This document shows positions 8,503 through 17,542 of a stretch of DNA of 21,531 bases, piece by piece. Origin of the DNA: Candidatus Mediterraneibacter gallistercoris (GTDB lineage Bacteria > Bacillota_A > Clostridia > Lachnospirales > Lachnospiraceae). The stretch spans positions 1-21,531 of the forward strand of contig DWWI01000117.1 in the NCBI GenBank assembly GCA_019119745.1. The letters run 5' to 3'. Numbering within the stretch: the stretch's first letter is position 1; the number at the start of each line of letters is the position of its first letter. The notes beneath the pieces were generated by a model. The model ran no database searches. It was not told the DNA's origin and was given only the letters and a program-made list of their open reading frames with translations. The position numbers and the translations under genes are program-made.

Positions 8503-10779
8503 ATGAAGAAAAACAAATTACTGATATGTGCGCTTTTCATGTCGATGGTTCTGACTGTGCTGCCGGGCATGGAAAGCTATGCGGCCGGAGAAACGGGGGA
8601 GGATGCCGCAGCAACAGAACTTCAGGATGAGAACAGTCAGCGTCTGGAAACAGTTACCGCCATGGATGAGGAAGGCGACATCTATGAGGTGGGTGAGACA
8701 GACGGAACAGTGGACGAAAGCTCCGATCAGTCCGTTGAAGATGAATCGGAGGATACGGAACCGGCTCCGAAAAACGGGATCGCGATGTTTTCCATGCGGT
8801 CTGCTGACATTGTCAGTATGAAAGTTGTCAATTTTAACACAAAAGGAAATGACACTACGGATTTCAGCTATTCAGGCGGAAGCGGTTACACGAACGGCGC
8901 TTACGGTGCAGATGCGGCATATCTGGGCACAGATAAAAGCGGCAATATCCGATTTATGCTTGGCGGCGTTACAGGAACCGTGAAAAAATCCGAGGTTCAG
9001 GTGCTGGATTACAGCTCGGTTGGGAATAATGTAAGTTATTATCAGGTCTCGGGCGGAAAACTGATCCATTATATATCCTATAATCTGAACCAGAAACCGA
9101 AGTCTTCTATAAATAACGGACCGGCTCCGGCATATCTGAGTGAGGGAGTTAAGTATTACAGCTACGACGGCCATTATTTTTATGATGATTATAAGACGAT
9201 GCTTGGGGATTATCAGAATAGTGCAAACGGTGCTTCGGCTGTGAATTCGGGAAATCCGTTTTATAATTATTTCCAGTTCCTTGATATGAACAGTTCCACA
9301 AGTTACAGTGGTGATGAACTGAACAATATCCTGAGCAGTAAGATAACCTCATCAAGTTCAAAACTTCGGGGAACAGGTACACTTTTTGTTAAATACCAGA
9401 ATCAATACAGCGTAAATGCACTTCTTTCTCTCGGGATTGCTGTTAACGAAAGCGCCTGGGGGACAAGCAATATTTGTATGAAAAAAAATAATCTGTTCGG
9501 CCTCAGCGCATTTGATAAAACACCGGGGGAAAGCTCAAATTATTTTTCAAGTGTTGAAGATTGTATACGTGAATTCATGTCTGACTGGATGGCTGACGGA
9601 TATCTCAGTTCCAGTGACTGGAGAAATCATGGTGAACTTCTTGGAAATAAAGGTGAAGGCATTAACGTAAGTTACGCATCGGATCCTTACTGGGGAGAGA
9701 AAGCGGCTGCAATTGCATGGGAACTGGATTCAGCGGGTGGAAGTCATGACTATCTGGGAGTCAGCTCCGATGACAGCAGCGACTCGAGTGACGTATCAGA
9801 CATACCGGATTCCGATAATACACCGCCGGCAGATACAGAGCAGCCGTCTGATACAGATACATCCACGGGTACAGAACAGACGGCAGAGCCGGAGGCTCCG
9901 TCAGACGATGAAACTGTAACGGATACAGATACATCTACAGAGGAAGAACAGCCGGCAGAGCCGGAGGCCCCGTCAGATGATGAAATCGTAACGGATACAG
10001 ACACATCTGCAGAGGCAGAACAGCCGGCAGAGCCGGAGACCCCGTCAGATGATGAAATCGTAACGGATACGGATGCATCTACAGAGGTGGAACAGCCGGC
10101 AGTGCCGGAGAAACCTGCGGATAACGAAATCATATTGGATACAGATACAGACGGGGCGTCTGTGAAAGTTGAAAACCCGTCAGATGACGAGGAGACTTCG
10201 CAGCCTGTAAATGCTCCGACTTCCAATGTCGGAGAGGCACCGTCAGCAGCGGCATCAGAGAAACAGCCGTCGACTACGGTATCAGACAGAATACTTGTAA
10301 ATACGGATCAGAAAATTAAGGTCAGCGGGAAGCTCTCATCGGATGCTGCATTAGATATCCGGCAGATTGAACCAAACACAGAACAATATAATTCTTATGT
10401 ATCTGCCGATCCGGTAAAAGACAAAAAAATTCTCGGAGTGTATGATATCAAACTGACAGGAATGCTGGACGGAAATGCTCAGCTTACATTCCAGACCGGT
10501 ACGGAATATAATGGAAAAAACGTGATTATTCTTCATTATGCCGATGACGGAAGTTATGAAACTTACAGGGCAGTTGTGGAAAACGGGCAGGTATCAATCA
10601 GTGTGAAAGGCTTTTCCCCGTATGTCATCGCACTGGACGACGCGGCCCCGGGTACTGATACAGGCAGCAGGGCTCCTCAGACCGGAGATACAGGAAATCC
10701 GGGATTGTGGATTGCTTTGATGGCGTTATCTGCATCCATCGGCGCATCGGCGCTTTTGAGGAGAAAGATGAGCAGATAA
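8503..10779 (+). CDS. Secreted, sortase-anchored glucosaminidase-type cell-wall protein
   Basis: The 758-residue surface protein starts with a signal peptide (basic KKNK, hydrophobic core, likely cleavage after SYAA near residue 27). After an acidic region and a poorly recognised segment, residues about 300-420 resemble the glucosaminidase (lysozyme-like) domain. This includes LLSLGIAVNESAWGTSN with putative catalytic E316, MKKNNLFGLSA, and a late PYWGEKAAA. The predicted target is the peptidoglycan sugar backbone. An acidic Ser/Asp/Thr/Glu/Pro linker holds four 24-residue repeats, probably a spacer across the wall. A beta-rich domain (about 600-710) precedes APQTGD, a hydrophobic segment and RRKMSR, a sortase sorting signal. 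AGGAGG lies 14 nt upstream of the ATG, longer than usual, but the signal peptide begins exactly there. The gene is probably monocistronic, with its own terminator. Confidence 0.85.
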   Translation: MKKNKLLICALFMSMVLTVLPGMESYAAGETGEDAAATELQDENSQRLETVTAMDEEGDIYEVGETDGTVDESSDQSVEDESEDTEPAPKNGIAMFSMRSADIVSMKVVNFNTKGNDTTDFSYSGGSGYTNGAYGADAAYLGTDKSGNIRFMLGGVTGTVKKSEVQVLDYSSVGNNVSYYQVSGGKLIHYISYNLNQKPKSSINNGPAPAYLSEGVKYYSYDGHYFYDDYKTMLGDYQNSANGASAVNSGNPFYNYFQFLDMNSSTSYSGDELNNILSSKITSSSSKLRGTGTLFVKYQNQYSVNALLSLGIAVNESAWGTSNICMKKNNLFGLSAFDKTPGESSNYFSSVEDCIREFMSDWMADGYLSSSDWRNHGELLGNKGEGINVSYASDPYWGEKAAAIAWELDSAGGSHDYLGVSSDDSSDSSDVSDIPDSDNTPPADTEQPSDTDTSTGTEQTAEPEAPSDDETVTDTDTSTEEEQPAEPEAPSDDEIVTDTDTSAEAEQPAEPETPSDDEIVTDTDASTEVEQPAVPEKPADNEIILDTDTDGASVKVENPSDDEETSQPVNAPTSNVGEAPSAAASEKQPSTTVSDRILVNTDQKIKVSGKLSSDAALDIRQIEPNTEQYNSYVSADPVKDKKILGVYDIKLTGMLDGNAQLTFQTGTEYNGKNVIILHYADDGSYETYRAVVENGQVSISVKGFSPYVIALDDAAPGTDTGSRAPQTGDTGNPGLWIALMALSASIGASALLRRKMSR
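9874..10161 (+). repeat. Four tandem 72-bp in-frame repeats
   Basis: Units start at 9874, 9946, 10018 and 10090. Each encodes 24 residues built on EQPAEPEAPSDDEIVT followed by DTDTSTEE. Units 1-3 are very similar and unit 4 has decayed. Copy number is likely to vary between strains through slippage or recombination, changing the length of the wall-spanning linker. Confidence 0.93.
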
Positions 10780-10823
10780 CAGAGAATGTCTTAAAAGATA
10801 AGGCGTAAAAATATAGATAAGCG

Positions 10824-10882
10824 GTACATAGAAAAAAGAACCGAAACAGCAGTGGTTGTCTGTTCCGGTTCTTTTTATGTAC
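10824..10882. terminator. Bidirectional terminator between convergent genes
   Basis: AAAAAGAACCGAAACAG (10833-10849) pairs with CTGTTCCGGTTCTTTTT (10860-10876), with one mismatch. The outer GTACATA/TATGTAC extends the stem. There is a T-tract on the plus strand and one on the minus strand, so it can end both the surface-protein transcript and the opposing HAD gene. Confidence 0.88.
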
Positions 10883-10901
10883 GGTGTTATTAATCTCCCT
10901 G

Positions 10902-11522
10902 TTACGGGAGCAGTTTCGTGAGATCGGAAAACGTGTGAATCCGGGTCTGGGCATCCGGCACGTCGCCGAATCCGTATTCTGCAAAAATAAAAGGAATGCC
11001 GGCTGTCTTGCAGGAATCAGCATCTCCCTGCGTATCTCCCACATATACGGGAGACTGCAGATTGTTCCTTTCAATCAGCATGCGAATTGTTTCACCCTTG
11101 GGAACCTGTGTCTCTCCAAAACAGAGATGATCCCGGATGTAGGGACCGAGTCCTGTTGTGCGGAGCATGACCTCGATATACCCGCACTGACAGTTGCTCA
11201 CAATATAGAGGGGGCAGCTGAGGGAAAGCTCTTTTATGGTCCTGACTACATCCGGATAGAGAATACCGGGATGGTCTTCCAGATAGCGGTTCTCCTCATC
11301 GAAACATACATCAAGAAGTTCCATGCGTTCTTTTACACTCAGGTCGGGAAAGAGAGCGTCAGCAATCTCGGTCATTGTCTTGCCGAATACCCTGCTCAAT
11401 GAAACCGGCTCAAGAGTGAGATTGAGAGAGGAATGTTCCCTGATTGCTTTATTCCAGGACTCGGCCACGGATTTTGTAGAATCCCACAGAGTCCCGTCTA
11501 CATCGAAGATAATGCTGTCCAT
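10902..11522 (-). CDS. HAD-family hydrolase (phosphoglycolate phosphatase-like)
   Basis: The 206-residue protein has all four HAD motifs. Motif I is FDVDGTLWDS with nucleophile D7 and acid/base D9. Motif II is the serine in YIVSNCQ, motif III the lysine in VPKGETI, and motif IV is GDTQGDAD. An alpha-helical cap lies between motifs I and II, as in beta-phosphoglucomutase and phosphoglycolate phosphatase relatives. It is probably a cytosolic phosphomonoesterase; the substrate cannot be read from sequence. AAGGAG lies 10 nt before the ATG. It is convergent with the surface-protein gene and divergent from polA. Confidence 0.92.
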   Translation of the reverse strand: MDSIIFDVDGTLWDSTKSVAESWNKAIREHSSLNLTLEPVSLSRVFGKTMTEIADALFPDLSVKERMELLDVCFDEENRYLEDHPGILYPDVVRTIKELSLSCPLYIVSNCQCGYIEVMLRTTGLGPYIRDHLCFGETQVPKGETIRMLIERNNLQSPVYVGDTQGDADSCKTAGIPFIFAEYGFGDVPDAQTRIHTFSDLTKLLP

Positions 11523-11585
11523 AATGATCTGGCTCCTTTACAAATGAAATGTTACATTGTCTTTCATGATACCACAAAAACATCC

Positions 11586-11614
11586 TTTTAAAAAGAAGAT
11601 TTTTAGTGTATACT
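11586..11614 (+). promoter_or_regulatory. Weak candidate promoter for the polA block
   Basis: -10 TATACT (11609-11614) sits 64 bp before the polA start. The hexamer 17 bp upstream (TTTTAA, 11586-11591) is a poor -35. The position is right, but the call rests mainly on the -10. Confidence 0.35.
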
Positions 11615-11677
11615 TGAGTAATGGCTATGGGCGGCCGCGGTCTGCGGCATGCCCGGATACGGATGGAGGCAGAGCTG

Positions 11678-14293
11678 ATGAGTGAAAAAATCGTACTGAT
11701 AGACGGACACAGCATATTGAACCGGGCATTTTACGGCGTACCGGACCTGACGAATTCGGAAGGTCTGCACACAAATGCCGTGTATGGATTTTTGAATATT
11801 ATGTTTAAAATACTGGACGAGGAACAGCCGGAGTATCTGACTGTCACTTTTGACGTGCATGCGCCTACTTTCCGTCATAAGATGTATGCGGATTATAAAG
11901 GAACCCGCAAGCCGATGGCAGAGGAGTTAAGACAGCAGGTTCCTGTGATCAAGGAAGTCCTTCAGGCGATGGATATTGAGATTATCGAGAAAGAAGGTCT
12001 TGAGGCTGATGATCTGCTTGGGACAATCTCCCATCTGTGCGAGGAAAAGGGGATGGATGTATCCATTATTTCCGGAGACCGTGATACGCTTCAGCTTGCG
12101 ACAGAACATGTGAAGATCCGGATTCCGAAGACAAAGCAGGGCAGAACAGAGGTGGAAGATTATAATGCCGCTGACGTGAAAGAGCGCTATGGAGTCACGC
12201 CGAAAGAGTTTATTGATGTGAAAGCGCTGATGGGAGATGCTTCTGATAATATACCGGGTGTACCCGGAGTGGGTGAGAAGACAGCTACCAAAATCATACA
12301 GCAGTACCAGACTATCGAAAATGCGTACGCCCATGCGGATGAACTGAAACCTCCGAGGGCGAGCAAAAATCTGAAAGAGTACTGGGAACAGGCAAAGATG
12401 AGCAAAGTGCTGGCTACGATCGACATCCATGCAGATATTGATTTCGATCTGGAGAAAGCCCGGCACGGGAATCCGTATACAAGTGCGGCTCATGAGTGGT
12501 TTCAGAGACTGCAGTTCAAGAATATGCTCAGCAGGTTTGATGTGGAAGCGGTGTCCAACGATGTAGAGGCATCTTTTCGGGAAGTGACGGAGATAAAGGA
12601 GATCGAAGCCGTATTTGCTGAGGCGGAGCAGGCGGAGTGCGTGGGCGCTGCATTTTCCAGAGATCCGGGAAATGTGCTTCCCCTTTTTGCCCATCCGTCG
12701 GGATATGGCAGAATTTCTCTTGCGTGGGGACAGGACAGGATTGTCTCGATCCCCTGTGACATGGATATGAATTTTGAGAAGCTCTCAGAACGTCTGTCAC
12801 ATCTCGCAGGCAAGGTGAAATGTTTTTCCATGTGCGGACTGAAGGAGAATCTTTCATGGCTTCCGGATGTGAAGCGTGACAGCAGTTTTGACGTGATTGT
12901 GGCGGCTTACCTGCTCAATCCTCTGAAGAGCGACTATGATTACGAAGATGTGGCAAGAGAACATCTGGGACTTATGATCGACGAAAAGCTGGATGACGCC
13001 GCGAAATCCTGCTATGAAGCATATACCGCTTACGCGTCCGTACCTGTTCTTGAGAAAAAACTGGATGATGCAGGCATGGACCGCCTTTTCCGCGATATTG
13101 AAATGCCCCTTGTATTTACTTTATACAATATGGAACAGGCAGGAGTGAAAGTGGAGGCGGAAGCTCTGAAAGCATATGGCGATCAGCTGGGAACAAGGAT
13201 CGTAGAGCTGGAAAAAGAGATCTATGATCTGGCCGGGGAGGAATTCAATATTAACTCTCCAAAGCAGCTGGGAGTCATTCTTTTTGAAAAGCTGGGGATG
13301 CCCCACGCAAAGAAAACGAAGACAGGTTATTCGACGGCGGCAGACGTGCTCGACAAGCTTGCGCCGGATTATCCGATCGTGGCAAAGATACTGGAATACA
13401 GACAGCTTTCCAAATTAAAATCCACTTACGCGGATGGCCTGGCAGCATTTATCGGTCCGGACGGACGGATACATGGAAAATTCAATCAGACAGTGACTGC
13501 GACGGGGAGACTCAGCAGTACAGAGCCGAATCTCCAGAATATTCCGGTGAGGATGGAATTGGGACGGCTGATCCGGAAAGTCTTCGTACCGAAGGAAGGC
13601 TGTGTGTTCGTGGATGCGGATTATTCCCAGATCGAGCTTAGGATCCTCGCGCACTGCTCCGGAGATGAACAGCTCATACAGGCGTACCGGGAGGCAAGAG
13701 ATATCCACAGAATGACGGCGTCGCAGGTATTCCATACACCGTTTGACGAGGTGACAGATCTGCAGCGGCGCAATGCAAAGGCGGTAAACTTCGGTATCGT
13801 ATACGGGATCAGTTCCTTCGGCCTGAGTCAGGATCTGAGTATTACGAGAAAGGAAGCGGCTCAGTATATCGACCATTATTTTGAGACATATCCCGGGATT
13901 AAGAAGTTCCTTGATGATTCGGTAGCACATGCAAAAGAAAAAGGGTATGCCGTAACTCTGTTCGGGAGAAGAAGACCGGTTCCGGAATTGAAATCCAGCA
14001 ACTTCATGCAGCGCAGTTTCGGAGAAAGGGTTGCTATGAATGCCCCGATTCAGGGGACGGCAGCTGATATTATCAAGATCGCCATGATCGGTGTGGATGA
14101 AGAACTGAGAAAGAGAAAGATGAAATCCAGACTGATCCTTCAGGTGCACGATGAGCTTCTGATTGAAGCAGCTGAGGATGAAGTGGAAGAAGTAAAAGCA
14201 ATTTTAAAAGATAAGATGGAGCATGCGGCAGATCTTTCCGTGCCGCTGATTGCGGATATGCATACCGGAACGAACTGGTATGAGGCGAAATAG
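11678..14293 (+). CDS. polA: DNA polymerase I
   Basis: The 871-residue protein starts at the ATG at 11678, 8 nt after GGAGG; an in-frame ATG at 11621 lacks such a site and adds a non-homologous GC-rich tail. The N-terminal 5'-nuclease domain (about 1-290) shows VLIDGHSILNRAFYG, LEADDLLGT and DASDNIPGVPGVGEKTA. The middle domain (about 300-470) has the 3'-5' exonuclease fold region but no DxE motif, so proofreading is probably lost, as in Bacillus PolA. The polymerase domain carries motif A DYSQIELR (D648), the O-helix RRNAKAVNFGIVYG, and motif C QVHDELL (D825). It processes Okazaki fragments and fills repair gaps. coaE and a WalJ-like gene follow closely, as is common in this group. Confidence 0.97.
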   Translation: MSEKIVLIDGHSILNRAFYGVPDLTNSEGLHTNAVYGFLNIMFKILDEEQPEYLTVTFDVHAPTFRHKMYADYKGTRKPMAEELRQQVPVIKEVLQAMDIEIIEKEGLEADDLLGTISHLCEEKGMDVSIISGDRDTLQLATEHVKIRIPKTKQGRTEVEDYNAADVKERYGVTPKEFIDVKALMGDASDNIPGVPGVGEKTATKIIQQYQTIENAYAHADELKPPRASKNLKEYWEQAKMSKVLATIDIHADIDFDLEKARHGNPYTSAAHEWFQRLQFKNMLSRFDVEAVSNDVEASFREVTEIKEIEAVFAEAEQAECVGAAFSRDPGNVLPLFAHPSGYGRISLAWGQDRIVSIPCDMDMNFEKLSERLSHLAGKVKCFSMCGLKENLSWLPDVKRDSSFDVIVAAYLLNPLKSDYDYEDVAREHLGLMIDEKLDDAAKSCYEAYTAYASVPVLEKKLDDAGMDRLFRDIEMPLVFTLYNMEQAGVKVEAEALKAYGDQLGTRIVELEKEIYDLAGEEFNINSPKQLGVILFEKLGMPHAKKTKTGYSTAADVLDKLAPDYPIVAKILEYRQLSKLKSTYADGLAAFIGPDGRIHGKFNQTVTATGRLSSTEPNLQNIPVRMELGRLIRKVFVPKEGCVFVDADYSQIELRILAHCSGDEQLIQAYREARDIHRMTASQVFHTPFDEVTDLQRRNAKAVNFGIVYGISSFGLSQDLSITRKEAAQYIDHYFETYPGIKKFLDDSVAHAKEKGYAVTLFGRRRPVPELKSSNFMQRSFGERVAMNAPIQGTAADIIKIAMIGVDEELRKRKMKSRLILQVHDELLIEAAEDEVEEVKAILKDKMEHAADLSVPLIADMHTGTNWYEAK

Positions 14294-14348
14294 GAATCTG
14301 TGCGGATGAAAAATATAAATGGACAGAGATGAGAGGCAGGAACACAGG

Positions 14349-14933
14349 ATGAAAGTGATCGGTATCACAGGAGGAGTGGGCTCGGGTAAAAGCAGAGTCC
14401 TCGCGTACCTGGAGGAGGCGTACGGCGCTGTTATCTGCCAGATGGATGAAACAGCGCGGAGCCTGCAGAAAAAAGGAACCCGGTGTTTTGAACGGATTGT
14501 AGAAGTGTTCGGGCATGAAATCCTTGATGCACAGGGCGAACTGGACCGTGCGGCTCTGGGCAGTATCGTGTTTGCCAGTGAAGAGAAGCTGGCGCAGTTG
14601 AACGGGATTGTACATCCGGAGGTGATCCGGCATGTGGCGAAGGATATTCAAAGTAAAGAAGCGCAGGGAAGAAGTCTGTATGTGGTGGAAGCCGCGCTGC
14701 TCCCGGATGTTGGAAAAGAGCTGTGCGACGAGCTGTGGTACATTTACGCGGATGAGAGTGCCCGCAGAGAGCGCCTGAAAGCATCCAGGGGATATACAGA
14801 TGAAAAAATATCGCAGATGATCGCATCCCAGCCTCAGGAAGAACGGTTCCGTTCAACCTGCAGCGTGGTAATCGACAACAGCGGTTCATTTGAGGATACT
14901 ATGAAACAGATAGGAGACAGGTTGAAATTATGA
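14349..14933 (+). CDS. coaE: Dephospho-CoA kinase
   Basis: The 194-residue P-loop kinase catalyses the last step of coenzyme A synthesis, phosphorylating the ribose 3'-OH of dephospho-CoA in the cytosol. GITGGVGSGKS (K14, S15) is the Walker A motif. QMDETARSLQ corresponds to the substrate-site helix, and HPEVIRHVAKDI and YVVEAALLPD are typical CoaE segments. I chose the ATG at 14349 because the P-loop then lies at the usual distance; an ATG 30 nt earlier has no ribosome binding site. The stop overlaps the next gene's start in ATGA, indicating translational coupling. Confidence 0.94.
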   Translation: MKVIGITGGVGSGKSRVLAYLEEAYGAVICQMDETARSLQKKGTRCFERIVEVFGHEILDAQGELDRAALGSIVFASEEKLAQLNGIVHPEVIRHVAKDIQSKEAQGRSLYVVEAALLPDVGKELCDELWYIYADESARRERLKASRGYTDEKISQMIASQPQEERFRSTCSVVIDNSGSFEDTMKQIGDRLKL

Positions 14934-15727
14934 GAATGTGCAGCATTGCCAGCGGAAGCAGCGGCAACTGTATCTATGTGGGGAGCGATGATACGCATCT
15001 TCTTATCGATACAGGGATCAGCAAAAAGAGAATTGAGGAAGGTTTAAAGAAACTGGAAATAAAAGGGGACGAGCTGGACGGAATCCTGATCACCCATGAA
15101 CATTCCGACCATATTCAGGGACTGGGAGTGTTCAGCAGAAAGTATGAGATACCGGTATATGCCACGCCGGGGACGATAGAGGGAATCATGAGTTATTCCG
15201 GACTGGGACGCATGCCTGAGGGGCTGCTCCATCCGATTCACACGGATGAGCCGTTTGCGCTCGGGGATGTCACTGTAAATCCCTTTGCTATCTCCCATGA
15301 CGCAAATGAACCTTCCGGGTACCGTCTGGAGTGCGGCGGGAAATCGGTTGCCGTTGCGACGGATCTCGGAAAGTACGATGACTATACGGTAAAACATCTG
15401 GAAAATCTGGACGCAGTACTTCTGGAGGCAAACCATGACATACATATGCTGGAGGTAGGCGGATATCCGTACTATTTAAAACAGCGGATACTCGGCGATA
15501 AAGGGCATCTGTCAAATGAATTGTCAGGGCGGCTGCTTTGTGATATACTACATGATAATCTGAAGCACATTGTCCTTGGACATCTGAGCAAAGAGAATAA
15601 CTATGCAAAACTTGCATATGAGACAGTAAAACTGGAAGTCACGCTTGCGGACAATGATTACCGGGGAGAAGATCTGGATATGTTTGTTGCCAGCCGTGAT
15701 ACTGTTTCGGATATTATTACGGTCTGA
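14930..15727 (+). CDS. walJ: WalJ/YycJ-type MBL-fold metallo-hydrolase
   Basis: The 265-residue metallo-beta-lactamase-fold protein begins with the family signature MRMCSIASGSSGNCIYVG. The metal-binding motif ITHEHSDHIQG places H56, H58, D60 and H61 at the di-metal site, and ISHDANEPSGY and LGHLSKENN supply later ligands. Relatives in Bacillus sit in the walRK operon and have been proposed to act as DNA exonucleases with a link to mismatch repair. Here there is no walRK; the gene overlaps coaE by 4 nt downstream of polA, which fits a nucleic-acid role. The activity is inferred. Confidence 0.88.
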   Translation: MRMCSIASGSSGNCIYVGSDDTHLLIDTGISKKRIEEGLKKLEIKGDELDGILITHEHSDHIQGLGVFSRKYEIPVYATPGTIEGIMSYSGLGRMPEGLLHPIHTDEPFALGDVTVNPFAISHDANEPSGYRLECGGKSVAVATDLGKYDDYTVKHLENLDAVLLEANHDIHMLEVGGYPYYLKQRILGDKGHLSNELSGRLLCDILHDNLKHIVLGHLSKENNYAKLAYETVKLEVTLADNDYRGEDLDMFVASRDTVSDIITV

Positions 15728-15744
15728 ATAAGGAGGAAAACAAA

Positions 15745-16017
15745 ATGAAAAAATGTATTGTCACAGTGCTTGGAAAAGATACAGTCGGAATTGTCGCAAA
15801 GGTGTGTACTTATCTGGCGGACAATAAGATCAATATTCTGGACATTTCCCAGACAATTGTTCAGGGATATTTTAATATGATGGTGATCGCCGATGTCACA
15901 GAGCTCGGCAAAGACTTTACGGCGCTCTGCGACGAGATGGAAAAGCTGGGACAGGAAATCGGTGTGAGCATCCACTGTCAGAGAGAAGATATTTTTGAAA
16001 AAATGCACAGGCTGTAA
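15745..16017 (+). CDS. ACT-domain protein (UPF0237 family)
   Basis: The 90-residue protein is essentially a single ACT domain: MKKCIVTVLGKDTVGIVAKV, then NKINILDISQTIVQGYFNMM. Such domains bind small ligands, often amino acids, at a dimer interface. AAGGAGG lies ahead of the start, 17 bp after the previous gene. It is followed by the UPF0210 gene, a pairing recurrent in Firmicutes, so it may be a regulatory partner of that protein. The ligand is unknown. Confidence 0.9.
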   Translation: MKKCIVTVLGKDTVGIVAKVCTYLADNKINILDISQTIVQGYFNMMVIADVTELGKDFTALCDEMEKLGQEIGVSIHCQREDIFEKMHRL

Positions 16018-16032
16018 AAGCCGCCGTGCATT
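16002..16032 (+). other. Intercistronic stem-loop spanning the ACT-gene stop codon
   Basis: AATGCAC (16002-16008) pairs with GTGCATT (16026-16032), and the inner GGCT pairs with AGCC. The stop codon TAA (16015-16017) lies in the loop. No T-tract follows, so it is more likely an mRNA stability or processing element than a terminator. Confidence 0.5.
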
Positions 16033-16116
16033 GTACCCGGACCGGAGCTTACATACATCGGTAAAATATACGGCAAATATGCTGACAGTATAGAAAAGAT
16101 TGCGAGGATATATACT

Positions 16117-17481
16117 ATGATTAATATGTATGAGGTGTCAGAGACGAATGAGATGATCGAACATGAGAATCTGGATGTGAGGACGATCACTCTGGGAATC
16201 AGTCTCTTAGACTGCATTGACTCTGATTTAAATGAACTGAACCGTAAAATCTATGACAAAATTACGACTACTGCAAAAGATCTTGTCTCTGTCGGTCAGG
16301 ATATCGAGAAGGAATTCGGTATTCCGATCGTAAATAAAAGAATATCGATCACTCCGATTGCTCTGGTGGGAGCGGCTGCATGCAGGACTCCGGATGATTA
16401 TGTCGAGATAGCAAAAACTCTTGACCGTGCGGCTGAGACAGTGGGCGTCAACTTTATCGGCGGATATTCTGCGCTTGTGTCCAAGGCAATGACGGCAAGT
16501 GACGAAAATCTGATCCGCTCTATTCCGCAGGCACTCGCCGTGACAGAGAGAATCTGCAGTTCCGTAAATGTAGGTTCTACAAAGACAGGTATCAATATGG
16601 ATGCGGTACGGCTGTGCGGTGAGATTGTCAAGGAGGCGGCAGAAGCAACGAAAGACAGAGATTCTCTCGGATGTGCAAAACTGGTCGTATTCTGCAATGC
16701 TCCGGATGACAACCCGTTTATGGCAGGCGCCTTTCTCGGAGTGACAGAGGCGGACGCAGTGATTAATGTCGGCGTCAGCGGCCCCGGTGTTGTTAAGAAA
16801 GCACTGGAGAAGGTGCGCGGAAAAGGTTTTGAGGAACTCTGTGAGACGATCAAGAAGACTGCTTTCAAGGTGACACGTGTAGGACAGCTTGTAGCAGGAG
16901 AAGCATCGGAACGTCTCGGTGTTCCCTTCGGTATTGTAGATCTTTCACTGGCTCCGACCCCTGCGGTGGGAGACAGTGTAGCGGAGATCCTTGAAGAGAT
17001 CGGTCTGGAGAGAGTGGGAGCTCCGGGAACGACGGCGGCACTGGCTCTTCTCAATGATCAGGTGAAAAAGGGCGGCGTGATGGCGTCCTCTTATGTAGGC
17101 GGCTTAAGCGGCGCGTTTATTCCGGTCAGTGAGGATCAGGGAATGATCGATGCAGTACACGCGGGATCTCTGACATTGGAGAAACTGGAAGCCATGACCT
17201 GTGTCTGCTCGGTGGGACTTGACATGATCGCCATACCGGGAAAAACTCCGGCAAGTACAATCGCCGGTATTATAGCGGATGAAATGGCAATCGGCATGGT
17301 AAACCAGAAGACAACAGCGGTTCGGCTTATTCCGGTTATCGGTAAAGATGTCGGAGACATGGCAGAGTTCGGGGGCCTTCTCGGATATGCACCGATCATG
17401 CCTGTCAATGAGTTTGGCTGTGAAACATTTATCAGCAGAAAAGGCAGGATACCTGCTCCGATCCACAGCTTTAAGAATTAG
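16117..17481 (+). CDS. PFL family protein (UPF0210/DUF711)
   Basis: The 454-residue protein belongs to a conserved family with a pyruvate-formate-lyase-like barrel fold but no proven reaction. Recognisable segments are [20 protein letters not shown] at the start, [25 protein letters not shown], and a C-terminal [15 protein letters not shown]. It has no recognisable glycyl-radical loop, so it should not be called a formate lyase. GAGGAT precedes the ATG, 99 bp after its ACT-domain partner. Function unknown; regulation of metabolism is a guess from the paired ACT domain. Confidence 0.92.
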   Translation: MINMYEVSETNEMIEHENLDVRTITLGISLLDCIDSDLNELNRKIYDKITTTAKDLVSVGQDIEKEFGIPIVNKRISITPIALVGAAACRTPDDYVEIAKTLDRAAETVGVNFIGGYSALVSKAMTASDENLIRSIPQALAVTERICSSVNVGSTKTGINMDAVRLCGEIVKEAAEATKDRDSLGCAKLVVFCNAPDDNPFMAGAFLGVTEADAVINVGVSGPGVVKKALEKVRGKGFEELCETIKKTAFKVTRVGQLVAGEASERLGVPFGIVDLSLAPTPAVGDSVAEILEEIGLERVGAPGTTAALALLNDQVKKGGVMASSYVGGLSGAFIPVSEDQGMIDAVHAGSLTLEKLEAMTCVCSVGLDMIAIPGKTPASTIAGIIADEMAIGMVNQKTTAVRLIPVIGKDVGDMAEFGGLLGYAPIMPVNEFGCETFISRKGRIPAPIHSFKN

Positions 17482-17542
17482 ATTATGATATTATATCCGG
17501 GAATCAGCTATAGAAAACAGTTTTAAGAATCAGGAGAGAAAA

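Noticed and set aside
9874..10161. CRISPR-like array
   Set aside because: The units are contiguous, in frame and have no unique spacers; they are protein-coding tandem repeats.
9750..10226. 158-codon minus-strand open frame, rich in Ser/Val
   Set aside because: It is the antisense of the repetitive acidic linker; its openness and repeats come from the 72-bp repeats of the real gene.
11621..11677. Upstream in-frame ATG for polA
   Set aside because: No ribosome binding site; the 19 extra residues are not PolA-like, and the ATG at 11678 has GGAGG at 8 nt.
16117..17481. Functional pyruvate formate-lyase from the family name
   Set aside because: The protein has no recognisable glycyl-radical loop; PFL here refers only to fold similarity.
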